NCBI GenBank assembly: GCA_959020415.1
Contig: CAUERX010000003.1
Span: forward strand, 10,097 to 74,096
Reading direction: 5' to 3'
DNA from: an uncultured bacterium
GTDB taxonomy: Bacteria > Bacillota_I > Bacilli_A > RF39 > UBA660
Length of the DNA: 64,000 nt
Positions 51,522 to 58,621 of the stretch are shown here, piece after piece (position 1 is the first letter of the stretch; each line of letters opens with the position of its first letter). Below the pieces are notes generated by a model, which was not told the DNA's origin, searched no databases, and saw only the letters and a list, made by a program, of their open reading frames with translations. Position numbers and translations under genes: made by a program.

Positions 51522-52478
51522 ATGGAAATTGTTAAAACTCATACAGGAAAAATTTTTGTTGATAGTGAAAGAAAATTAGAATTTTTGACGGTTGGTGATT
51601 ACGGAAAAGAAAATAATATTAAAGCGGATTTTTTAAATCTTTATAAAGAGATAAATGGTGTTGCTAATACTGAAGTTGATTTAACTAAAAAATGGGTGGC
51701 GACAATAAGTACACAAAAGGGTTGCCCAATGAATTGTTTATTTTGTGATTGCCCTAAATTTGGTTTTTATGGTAACGCTTCTTTAGAAGATTTAATTTAT
51801 CAGATAGAGACGATTTTAAAAAGTGAAACTGTTAATAATACTGATAGATTTAATGTACATTTTGCTAGAATGGGTGAGCCGACATTTAATAATAATGTTT
51901 TAGATTTTACGAAAAATTATTTAAGGAAAATTGTTTCTGAACATATTGATGCGAAAACTATTCATCCGGTTATTTCAACGATGTTACCTAAAAATAATCC
52001 TTTTTTAGAAAAATTTATTTTAGAATGGTGCATTATTAAAAATGAAATATATAATGGAGAGGCCGGATTACAGTTTAGTATAAATTCTACTGATGATAAA
52101 GCGCGTGATTTGATGTTCGATAATAAAAGCTTGAGTTTACCAGAGATATCTAAACTAGCTAGGAAATTACCTAAACCGGTTGGCAGGAAGTATACTTTAA
52201 ATTTTCCTGTCACTAAAGATACAATTATTGATGCTAAAAAATTGTCTAGTTTGTTTGATAAAAATTACTTTATTGTTAAGATTACGCCAATTCATGAAAC
52301 TAAATCAGCAGTTGCTAATGGTTTTGATCCAACTACGACATATGATGATTATGACGTTTATCGAAAATTTGAAAAGCCACTTGTTGAAGCAGGCTTTGAT
52401 GTAATTGTTTTTATTCCCAGCAAAGAAGAAGATAGTGATAGAATCACATGTGGCAATGCACTTATAAGTATGGTGTAA
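51522..52478 (+). CDS. Radical-SAM protein in the NAD operon, function unknown
   Basis: 318 residues with a canonical radical-SAM cluster motif CPMNCLFC (CxxxCxxC, near residue 70) in ISTQKGCPMNCLFCDCPKFGFYG. FARMGEPTFNNN is the GEP-like SAM-binding motif, and LQFSINSTDDKARDLMF recalls the RlmN/Cfr superfamily core. It lacks the RlmN C-terminal Cys context, so it is not a second RlmN. Tightly placed between nadE and nadD, which suggests a role in pyridine nucleotide metabolism or its control; the substrate is unknown. Confidence 0.8.
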   Translation: MEIVKTHTGKIFVDSERKLEFLTVGDYGKENNIKADFLNLYKEINGVANTEVDLTKKWVATISTQKGCPMNCLFCDCPKFGFYGNASLEDLIYQIETILKSETVNNTDRFNVHFARMGEPTFNNNVLDFTKNYLRKIVSEHIDAKTIHPVISTMLPKNNPFLEKFILEWCIIKNEIYNGEAGLQFSINSTDDKARDLMFDNKSLSLPEISKLARKLPKPVGRKYTLNFPVTKDTIIDAKKLSSLFDKNYFIVKITPIHETKSAVANGFDPTTTYDDYDVYRKFEKPLVEAGFDVIVFIPSKEEDSDRITCGNALISMV

Positions 52479-52488
52479 CTAGAAGAAA

Positions 52489-53034
52489 ATTGGAATTTAT
52501 GGTGGAGCTTTTAATCCTCCACATGATGGCCATAAGCAAATTGTTTTAGATTTATTGGAATTTAATTATTTGGATAAAGTCGTATGTGTTCCAGTTGGTG
52601 ATAGTTATTTTAAGCAGAATTTAGTTTCGTGTTATCACCGAATAAAAATGTTACAAATTGTGTTTAGGGATAATCAGGACGTGGTGATTAGTGACTACGA
52701 AAATAAACACAGGGTTGTTTATACATATCAGACTTTAGATTATTTTCATAAGTTATATCCTCGTGATGAAATTTATTTTATATGTGGTAGTGACAATATA
52801 CGGGAGATAACAACATGGAAAAATTATGAATATATTTTAGGTAATTATAAAGTATTAACAATTTCTAGAAATGGTTATAGTTTAGAAACTAAAAATTCAG
52901 CGTCAATTATTGAAACAAGCGTTATGCCGAACGATATTTCGTCAACTGAAATTAGAAAAAATCTATCTAGTAAGGGTATCGATAGTGACGTTAGAAAATA
53001 TATTTATGAAAACGGATTATATATTAGTAATTAA
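52489..53034 (+). CDS. nadD: Nicotinate-nucleotide adenylyltransferase, start codon abnormal
   Basis: Adenylylates NaMN to NaAD. The nucleotidyltransferase motif GIYGGAFNPPHDGH (HxGH) and the C-terminal ISSTEIR motif are both present. Any start at TTG 52555 would remove the HxGH motif and is not credible. In frame, TAG 52480-52482 is followed by AAG AAA ATT GGA, with no ATG, GTG or TTG before the motif. ATT 52489 is the only near-cognate start; TAG stands exactly where the ATG of a normal MKKIGIYGG start would be. GGTG at 52472-52475 would serve as RBS. Confidence 0.8.
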   Translation: MGIYGGAFNPPHDGHKQIVLDLLEFNYLDKVVCVPVGDSYFKQNLVSCYHRIKMLQIVFRDNQDVVISDYENKHRVVYTYQTLDYFHKLYPRDEIYFICGSDNIREITTWKNYEYILGNYKVLTISRNGYSLETKNSASIIETSVMPNDISSTEIRKNLSSKGIDSDVRKYIYENGLYISN

Positions 53035-53088
53035 TATATGGTGTTAAAATTTATTTACTTGAGTTATAATATAGATGGAGGAATAATA

Positions 53089-53562
53089 ATGGAAGAAAAA
53101 TTAAGAAAACTAATTCAAAAATTTACTTTGGAAAATAAAACTATTAGTACAATGGAATCATGTATTGGTGGCGGCCTAGTCAATGCTTTTACAAATATTG
53201 AAGGCGCTAGTGAAGTAATAAAGTTTAGTGCGGTTACTTATTCTAATGAATACAAAATTAAAATGGGCGTTTCTAAAGAAATAATTGATAAATATACAGT
53301 TTATAGTAAAGAGACAGCTGAAGCTATGGCTAAGACAATTGCTAAATTTACTAATAGTAATTATGGCATTGGGATAACTGGAAAGTTAAACAGGGTAGAT
53401 CACTATAATTTAAATGGCAATGATAATGAAGTTTTTATTAGTATTTATAATAATGATAAAAATGTTTTTGATACTTTTAGTTTGATTGTTACAAAAGGCT
53501 CACGAAAGGATAATAAGGAAGATGTTATTGCCGAAATTTTAAGGCATTTGGCTAATTGCTAA
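53089..53562 (+). CDS. pncC: CinA C-terminal-type NMN amidohydrolase
   Basis: 157 residues of the CinA C-domain (PncC) family, which deamidates nicotinamide mononucleotide to NaMN. Motifs: TISTMESCIGGGLVNAFTNIEGASEVIKFSAVTYSNEYKIKMGV, then TVYSKETAEAMA and GIGITGK. ATG 53089 follows ATGGAGGA; an upstream in-frame GTG-like opening at 53038 lacks an RBS. TATAAT at 53065-53070 may give it an own promoter. It complements the pncA/pncB route. Confidence 0.85.
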   Translation: MEEKLRKLIQKFTLENKTISTMESCIGGGLVNAFTNIEGASEVIKFSAVTYSNEYKIKMGVSKEIIDKYTVYSKETAEAMAKTIAKFTNSNYGIGITGKLNRVDHYNLNGNDNEVFISIYNNDKNVFDTFSLIVTKGSRKDNKEDVIAEILRHLANC

Positions 53563-53585
53563 AGATAGTTAAAATATGTTATAAT
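53556..53585 (+). promoter_or_regulatory. nrtR promoter
   Basis: TTGCTA (53556-53561), 18 bp, TATAAT (53580-53585) with a TGT extension. No NrtR-type inverted repeat overlaps it. Confidence 0.55.
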
Positions 53586-53610
53586 CATTTTAGAAACAAG
53601 AGGCGATAAA

Positions 53611-54453
53611 ATGTATAAATCAGAGGAAGAATTTTTAAAATCTTATAATCCAGATGATTATGATAGATTATCTTTAACAACGGATATTTTATTATTTAGT
53701 GTGTCATCAAAACCTGAAGAGAATTACCGAAAACTTAGTAAAAAATATTTTAGTATTTTGCTTGTTAAAAGGGAAACTTATCCTTATAAAGATAAATGGT
53801 GTTTACCGGGTGGATTTGTTTTGATTGACGAAGATTTAGAAGCTGCACCTAAACGTATTTTAGCAAAGGAAACAAATCTTCATAATATTTATATGGAACA
53901 ATTATATACCTTTGGTGACGTTTATAGGGATCCTAGGATGAGAATTATATCGACAGCTTATATGGCTTTGGTTGATAAAAATCAATTAACAGAAACAATA
54001 ACCCCAAATTCTTCATGGTTTGATGTAACAGTAATGGAGGATAACAATAGATTAGATATAATTTTAGATAATGATAATAATGTTCACATGCATATTAAAT
54101 ATGAAAGAGTTTTGGAGGATGCAACAACAGGAAGGTATAGTTTTAAGGTTATTCATAATGATGATTTAGCGTTTGATAATGCTTTAGTTATTTTAACAGG
54201 AATTGAGCGCCTAAAGAATAAAATTGAATATACTGATATTGTGTTTAATATGATGCCTAAATATTTTACCTTGGGAGAGTTGCAACAAGTTTATGAAGTT
54301 ATTTTAGGTAAAAAACTTTTAGACCCGGCGTTTAGAAGAATTATTAGTAATAAGGTTATTAAAACTGATAAGGTTAAAAAAGGAGAAGGACATAGGCCAT
54401 CAGCATTATTCATGTATAAGGAGAATAATCATGAGGAAGATAAACAGAGTTAA
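53611..54453 (+). CDS. nrtR: NrtR: Nudix-related transcriptional regulator of NAD metabolism
   Basis: 280 residues. The N-terminal Nudix-like domain (about 20-190) has SILLVKRETYPYKDKWCLPGGFVLIDEDLE. Its Nudix box is degenerate: RI and KE replace the RE and EE catalytic pairs, as in NrtR proteins that bind ADP-ribose without hydrolysis. The C-terminal winged helix (about 215-272) is PKYFTLGELQQVYEVILGKKLLDPAFRRII...GHRPSALFMYK. The NAD gene cluster and its matching inverted repeats support the assignment. It overlaps nadK by 23 bases. Confidence 0.9.
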   Translation: MYKSEEEFLKSYNPDDYDRLSLTTDILLFSVSSKPEENYRKLSKKYFSILLVKRETYPYKDKWCLPGGFVLIDEDLEAAPKRILAKETNLHNIYMEQLYTFGDVYRDPRMRIISTAYMALVDKNQLTETITPNSSWFDVTVMEDNNRLDIILDNDNNVHMHIKYERVLEDATTGRYSFKVIHNDDLAFDNALVILTGIERLKNKIEYTDIVFNMMPKYFTLGELQQVYEVILGKKLLDPAFRRIISNKVIKTDKVKKGEGHRPSALFMYKENNHEEDKQS

Positions 54454-55234
54454 AATTATTGCAGGTACGCAAAATAAATCTAAAAAAATTAAAACTGATT
54501 TAGAAAAGATTTTAAATGAATATAATTTTGAAATTAATGATACTTTATATGATTTGGTGATTGCAATTGGTGGCGATGGAACTTTTATCAATGCGGTTCG
54601 TGAACTTCGCTTTGATAGTAATATTTATTATGTGGGTATTAATACGGGGACTTTAGGGTTTTTGCAAGAGACTAATCCAGAGGAACTTGAAAATTTTGTT
54701 AAAAGATTAAATAACGATGAGTTTAAAACGGAGAAAATTGGTTTACAAGAAACTGAAGTTATTACTAAAGAAGGTAGTTTTCGCTTTTTCTCATTAAATG
54801 AGATTGTTATTAGGGATTACAAATTTAAAACAACATTTTTAGTTGTTAAAGTAAACGATGAGTTGTTAGAGGAATTTGCCGGTGATGGGTTATTAATAGC
54901 AACGTCATTAGGTTCGACTGCTTATAATGCGAGTTTAGGGGGAGCAATGATTGGTTCTGGAATTCATACTGTTCAAATAACACCAATAGCGCCTTTAGTA
55001 AATCATGCATATCATAGTCTTAAAAATTCATTAGTGTTACCTGAACATAATATAATAACAATTGAACCTAGTCATGTGAAGGACAATGATTTATTAGTTA
55101 TCGTCGATGGAGTAGAAGATGTTTATAAAGATGTTATTCATGTTACTACTAAAGCAGGGGATAAACATATTACTTGTCTTAGATTGAATGATTATAATTT
55201 TACTAATCGTATTCATGCTAAATTTTTAAAGTAA
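54431..55234 (+). CDS. nadK: NAD kinase
   Basis: Phosphorylates NAD to NADP. Motifs: VIAIGGDGTFINAVREL (GGDGT near residue 49), GINTGTLGFLQE, LNEIVIRDYKF (NE motif), DGLLIATSLGSTAYNASLGG and TPIAPL. 267 aa is the usual Firmicute size. Completes the NAD block; translation is probably coupled to nrtR through the overlap. Confidence 0.95.
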   Translation: MRKINRVKIIAGTQNKSKKIKTDLEKILNEYNFEINDTLYDLVIAIGGDGTFINAVRELRFDSNIYYVGINTGTLGFLQETNPEELENFVKRLNNDEFKTEKIGLQETEVITKEGSFRFFSLNEIVIRDYKFKTTFLVVKVNDELLEEFAGDGLLIATSLGSTAYNASLGGAMIGSGIHTVQITPIAPLVNHAYHSLKNSLVLPEHNIITIEPSHVKDNDLLVIVDGVEDVYKDVIHVTTKAGDKHITCLRLNDYNFTNRIHAKFLK

Positions 55235-55262
55235 AAAAGACTCATGTTGAATCTTTTTTGTA
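55233..55262. terminator. Bidirectional terminator between nadK and the ProX-type gene
   Basis: AAAAAAGA ... TCTTTTTT stem serves both converging genes. Confidence 0.7.
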
Positions 55263-55748
55263 TTATAGCTCAATTAGTTTATATTTGTAATTTAGCTCTT
55301 TAATAAATTTAAACATATCATCCATAGATATAAAGAAAGTTGCGGTGTTATCGTTAGGGTGGAATGTAATAATTTTTTCATTTAATAATTCTTTATCAAT
55401 ATAAATTTCAATGTCATGTTCTTGGTTATTAATTAGCCCAAAAAGAGAGACCATTCCAGGCACTAGACCTAATTTTTCTTGCAGTTTTTCTTCAGAACCA
55501 AAGTGTAATCTATCACCAATTAATTCTCCAACTTTTTTAAGCTCTAATCTCTTGTGATCGTCCATGATGATTAAATAGAAACGACGATCTTTTTTACCAG
55601 CCATAAATAATGTTTTAGATGGAACGCCTTCTTTTCCTTCGATAGCTTTATCGGCTTCTTCTGTTGTCCAAACGGCACCATGATTAACTTCTTCAAATTT
55701 TATATTCATTTTGTTTAAAGTGTTAATAACCAGCTCTTTTTGATTCAC
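55263..55748 (-). CDS. YbaK/ProX-type aminoacyl-tRNA deacylase
   Basis: 161 residues of the YbaK/prolyl-tRNA synthetase-associated domain. These free-standing enzymes clear mischarged Ala-tRNA-Pro or Cys-tRNA-Pro. Motifs: VNHGAVWTTEEADKAIEGKEGVPSKTLFMAGKKDRRFYLIIMDDHKRLELKKVGE, then FGSEEKLQEKLGLVPGMVSLFGLIN. The C-terminal form without the YbaK GYxxG start is closer to ProX. It has an extended -10 on the minus strand (TGC TATAAT, to 55769) and RBS AAGGAG. Confidence 0.88.
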   Translation of the reverse strand: MNQKELVINTLNKMNIKFEEVNHGAVWTTEEADKAIEGKEGVPSKTLFMAGKKDRRFYLIIMDDHKRLELKKVGELIGDRLHFGSEEKLQEKLGLVPGMVSLFGLINNQEHDIEIYIDKELLNEKIITFHPNDNTATFFISMDDMFKFIKELNYKYKLIEL

Positions 55749-55848
55749 TTTATCAACTCCTTATTCGAATTATAGCATAAAACAAATGGTTAGAAAACAC
55801 ATATATCTTAATTTGATTATAATTTTTTATAATTTTGATTCAAAAATA

Positions 55849-55877
55849 TTGTTAATTAAAAAAGAAAATGATATAAT
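55849..55877 (+). promoter_or_regulatory. Promoter of the tRNA-Lys unit
   Basis: TTGTTA (55849-55854), 17 bp, TATAAT (55872-55877). Confidence 0.7.
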
Positions 55878-55890
55878 TAAAAAGTCAGAT

Positions 55891-55931
55891 GTCTCTGTAA
55901 CTCAATTGGTAGAGCAATTGACTCTTAATCA
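55891..55931 (+). pseudogene. Truncated tRNA-Lys copy
   Basis: The first 41 bases of a tRNA-Lys, up to and including the CTCTTAATCA anticodon arm, nearly identical to the complete gene 72 bases downstream. Variable, T and acceptor 3' parts are missing. It is transcribed first from the shared promoter. Confidence 0.8.
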
Positions 55932-55962
55932 GTCGCCTAGTTAATAGGACAAAATTTTATAT

Positions 55963-56038
55963 GTCTCCGTAGCTCAGTTGGTAGAGCAATTGACTCTTAA
56001 TCAATGGGTCCACGGTTCGAGCCCGTGCGGGGACACCA
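55963..56038 (+). tRNA. tRNA-Lys (CTT)
   Basis: Acceptor GTCTCCG / CGGGGAC, D arm GCTC/GAGC, anticodon loop CTCTTAA with CTT, T arm CACGG-TTCGAGC-CCGTG, encoded CCA at 56036-56038. Only CTT is seen here; a TTT isoacceptor must lie elsewhere. Confidence 0.93.
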
Positions 56039-56048
56039 AGGTGATATT

Positions 56049-56076
56049 AAAAGCTTCTAAATTGAAGCTTTTTTCT
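56049..56076 (+). terminator. tRNA-Lys terminator
   Basis: AAAAGCTTC / GAAGCTTTT stem with TTTT. Confidence 0.8.
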
Positions 56077-56133
56077 ATATTATATAGTAATAAATAACGA
56101 ATATTATGGTATAATGATAGCAAGAGGAATAGC

Positions 56134-56553
56134 ATGAAAGAAGTACAAAATGTTAGTGAACCTGTTGCAACAAATAAGGAATATCCAATCTTATATGGTT
56201 TTGGAGATACTTACTGTAAAACTGTAGATGAACTTTCTCAACACATGAATGCTGAAGAGGGTTATTTATCTTATTTAACCACATATAAATATATTGGTCC
56301 TTATGAAGGACGAGAGGATGTAATCATTCAGCAACAACTTGGGGGAATAGGACGTTGTATTACAGCGACTGATGAAAATACTTATGAAAGTTTTTGCGTT
56401 CGTAATGGGGAATGGAAACAGAAAATCGGAAGTTTGGAAGATGTGTATAAAGCTTTTAACCATTATTATGGCATTGAAATGGATGATGATGTTTTTCAAG
56501 ATGCCAAAGAGCGTCGTCATAAAGTAAAAGAGATTTGCGAATCATTTAAATAA
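56134..56553 (+). CDS. Hypothetical 139-residue protein
   Basis: Not recognised. Soluble and acidic, with aromatic-rich segments (PILYGFGDTYCKTVDELSQHM; LTTYKYIGPYEGREDVIIQQQLGG) and a helical C-terminus. It has an extended -10 (TGG TATAAT, 56107-56115) and RBS AGAGGA, so it is probably expressed alone. Confidence 0.6.
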   Translation: MKEVQNVSEPVATNKEYPILYGFGDTYCKTVDELSQHMNAEEGYLSYLTTYKYIGPYEGREDVIIQQQLGGIGRCITATDENTYESFCVRNGEWKQKIGSLEDVYKAFNHYYGIEMDDDVFQDAKERRHKVKEICESFK

Positions 56554-56615
56554 TAGGGCATGGTAACAGGTGAAAATAAAGCTCCTTCATATAATAGGGT
56601 GAAAGGAGTTTTATT

Positions 56616-57029
56616 ATGGAAGATAATTTATTAACTCCACTAGGAACGTTTGAAGAAAAAAGAATTGGGTGTGACGGACCTTTTTGTTGCGGTTCTAATG
56701 AAGATGCTCATTTTATTATTAGTAATGCAAATTTAGTTAATTCAACTATTATGGGTACAGCTATTATTAATGATTGCTGTCCATGCATTAAAGTGGCTAT
56801 TGGGGCATGTATTAAGCTTTGTAAAGGAAATCAGTTTATTGCACAAACGAGTACTAATGCATGTGGTAATTATAAATTCACTGGTATATTACCTGGATGT
56901 TATACTTTAGTTGGTTATAGAAAAGGACTTTGTGTAGTAAGAAAGCAGATTATGATTAATGAAGATAATAGTATTTATATGCTTCATCTCTTGTTTGATC
57001 GTGATGAAAAAAATGACTGCGATAAGTAG
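56616..57029 (+). CDS. Cysteine-rich protein with carboxypeptidase-regulatory-like fold
   Basis: 137 residues with about twelve cysteines, many paired or clustered (CDGPFCCG; NDCCPCIKVAIGACIKLC; NACGNYKF; PGCYTL). The segment TSTNACGNYKFTGILPGCYTLVGYRKG is the beta-sandwich signature (G-x-Y-x-F ... G-x-Y) of CarboxypepD_reg/SpaA-like domains. No signal peptide is visible, so the cysteines may bind metal or crosslink a coat. RBS GAAAGGAG. Confidence 0.6.
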   Translation: MEDNLLTPLGTFEEKRIGCDGPFCCGSNEDAHFIISNANLVNSTIMGTAIINDCCPCIKVAIGACIKLCKGNQFIAQTSTNACGNYKFTGILPGCYTLVGYRKGLCVVRKQIMINEDNSIYMLHLLFDRDEKNDCDK

Positions 57030-57036
57030 TCATTTT
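57007..57036. terminator. Bidirectional terminator
   Basis: AAAATGACT / AGTCATTTT stem between the converging genes, T-rich on both sides. Confidence 0.7.
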
Positions 57037-57707
57037 ATTTTGTTTAAATATTCGAGTATATAGTTATAGCAGTTTTCAAATAGTTCTTCTAATTCTTCTT
57101 CGGTAAACATTTGATAATTTTCTTTGTTATATTTATTTTGACTATTTATTAATTTGTTTATCTTATGAATAGTTCTATCAAGGTCTTCTTTGGTTAGTGG
57201 GCATTCTTTTATTTTTAGAGCATTTTCTAAAGTCATATTATTTTTATCAATTTTAGGCCCTAATTTTTTATCATTAATTATTTTTTGACCAAATAATTTA
57301 AAATCGTTTTGTTTAATTTGCCAAGGCGTTATATTTTCGTCTTTTAAGATACTACCATCTTTTAAGATGGTTACTCTTTGGTCGTTTTTAATGATAATAT
57401 GGTGTTTGTGGGTATATGTATTATAATAACTATCGGTTATTAAATGGACAAGGTAGCCGGTAATTATATCCCTGGTCAATTGTTCTTTATAATTATTTAT
57501 AAAATAATCAATATCAATCTTAAATTTTTTCTTAGCTTGATTTAGTCTATAATGGGTTATGCTTGAGTCAACAATGGAACTAGGATTTTCGATTTCATAG
57601 CCATTTAAAACATCAGGAAGAACATTACCAATAATAAAATCATTGCTAAAATTTAATTCTTTATTAAGCTTATTTGCCATAGCTAGATGAATTGGCCAAG
57701 AGGGCAT
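57030..57707 (-). CDS. Zinc-dependent phospholipase C-like protein
   Basis: 225 residues of the PF00882-type family: MPSWPIHLAMANKLNKEL at the N-terminus, NDFIIGNVLPDV, then ITHYRLN and TGYLVHLITDSYYNTYTHKHH, giving the His/Asp zinc ligands. No signal peptide, so probably cytosolic and of unknown substrate, as for many short members. Start 57707 has RBS AAAGGAAGTGA; a longer frame to 57812 covers the promoter region and is not used. Confidence 0.8.
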   Translation of the reverse strand: MPSWPIHLAMANKLNKELNFSNDFIIGNVLPDVLNGYEIENPSSIVDSSITHYRLNQAKKKFKIDIDYFINNYKEQLTRDIITGYLVHLITDSYYNTYTHKHHIIIKNDQRVTILKDGSILKDENITPWQIKQNDFKLFGQKIINDKKLGPKIDKNNMTLENALKIKECPLTKEDLDRTIHKINKLINSQNKYNKENYQMFTEEELEELFENCYNYILEYLNKIK

Positions 57708-57839
57708 ATAATCACTTCCTTTACAAAAATTATAACATATTTTCTGTATAAATATCTTGATAAATTGTTTTTTATGTGATAGAATAATATAGAAATTTTG
57801 ATATTTATACAAAACTTAAAAAAAATTTATGCAAAATAC

Positions 57840-57868
57840 TTGTCAAATTTCATAAAATAAGGTATACT
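57840..57868 (+). promoter_or_regulatory. Promoter of the tRNA-Ile/tRNA-Glu unit
   Basis: TTGTCA (57840-57845), 17 bp, TATACT (57863-57868). No terminator is seen before the T-box, so the unit may run into it. Confidence 0.7.
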
Positions 57869-57885
57869 TATAAAGTCGATTAGAT

Positions 57886-57962
<77 letters not shown>

Positions 57963-57971
57963 TTTTTATTT

Positions 57972-58048
57972 GGTCCGTTGGTGAAGCGGTTTAACACACA
58001 TGCCTTTCACGCATGCATTCACGGGTTCAAATCCCGTACGGACTACCA
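57972..58048 (+). tRNA. tRNA-Glu (TTC)
   Basis: Acceptor GGTCCGT / ACGGACT gives a G1-U72 wobble pair instead of the usual G1-C72. Anticodon loop CTTTCAC with TTC, T arm ACGGG-TTCAAAT-CCCGT, discriminator A, encoded CCA. It lies directly upstream of a T-box that carries a GAA codon. Confidence 0.93.
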
Positions 58049-58084
58049 AAATTTGTTTTTAAGTTAATTTTATATAAATACGAA

Positions 58085-58334
58085 GAAGTGGAAGAGTAAT
58101 ATTTGAACCCTTATTCCTAGAAAGCTAGAACGATGGAAGCTAGCAATAAGCCAAATATGAAAAACACCACGGAGTAATTTGTCTGAAGTAATAGTAGGAT
58201 AAGTCGGCTGTAATCCGTTACCATATTATAAGTTTCTTAAGAAACTATAAAGAGATCACGCAAGTGATAAGTAAGGTGGTACCGCGAATTACAGTTTTTC
58301 GTCCTTATAACAAGGGATGTTTGGCTGTTTTTTT
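58085..58334 (+). promoter_or_regulatory. T-box riboswitch with overlapping GAA/AAC specifier
   Basis: Stem I has the AGTA motif (58095-58098) and ATATTT...AAATAT and TTATT...AATAA pairings around an internal loop holding GAACCC (58105-58110). Distal stem AGAAAGCTAG...GAAGCTAGC follows. The T-box sequence AAGGTGGTACCGCG is at 58273-58286. The terminator runs over ACAG...CTGT with a T-run ending at 58334. The loop offers two overlapping codons, GAA (Glu, 58105-58107) and AAC (Asn, 58106-58108), as reported for the transamidation operon of Clostridium acetobutylicum. The antiterminator bulge is UGGU. Confidence 0.88.
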
Positions 58335-58343
58335 ATTATATTT

Positions 58344-58419
58344 GCCTAATTAGCTCGGTTGGTAGAGCAAACGGCTGTTAACCGTTGGGTCGTAGGTTCG
58401 AGTCCTACATTAGGCGCCA
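58344..58419 (+). tRNA. tRNA-Asn (GTT), copy 1
   Basis: Acceptor GCCTAAT / ATTAGGC, anticodon loop CTGTTAA, T arm GTAGG-TTCGAGT-CCTAC, discriminator G, encoded CCA. First gene after the T-box terminator; D arm GCTCGG differs by one base from the other copies. Confidence 0.95.
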
Positions 58420-58424
58420 TTTCT

Positions 58425-58500
58425 GCTCAATTAGCTCAGTTGGTAGAGCAAACGGCTGTTAACCGTTGGGTCGTAGGTTCGAGTCCTACATTGAGCGCCA
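58425..58500 (+). tRNA. tRNA-Asn (GTT), copy 2
   Basis: Same body as copy 1 with acceptor GCTCAAT / ATTGAGC, where paired changes keep the stem. Encoded CCA 58498-58500. Confidence 0.95.
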
Positions 58501-58505
58501 CATAT

Positions 58506-58581
58506 GCCTGATTAGCTCAGTTGGTAGAGCAAACGGCTGTTAACCGTTGGGTCGTAGGTTCGAGTCCTACATCAGGCGCCA
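58506..58581 (+). tRNA. tRNA-Asn (GTT), copy 3
   Basis: Same body with acceptor GCCTGAT / ATCAGGC. Encoded CCA 58579-58581. All three copies have G1-C72 rather than the U1-A72 usual for bacterial tRNA-Asn. Confidence 0.95.
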
Positions 58582-58621
58582 CTTTGTTAATAAATAAAGG
58601 AAGCTTTATTTAATTATAGTA

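Noticed and set aside
52555..53034. nadD starting at TTG 52555
   Set aside because: This would delete the GGAFNPPHDGH nucleotide-binding motif that is clearly encoded just upstream in the same frame.
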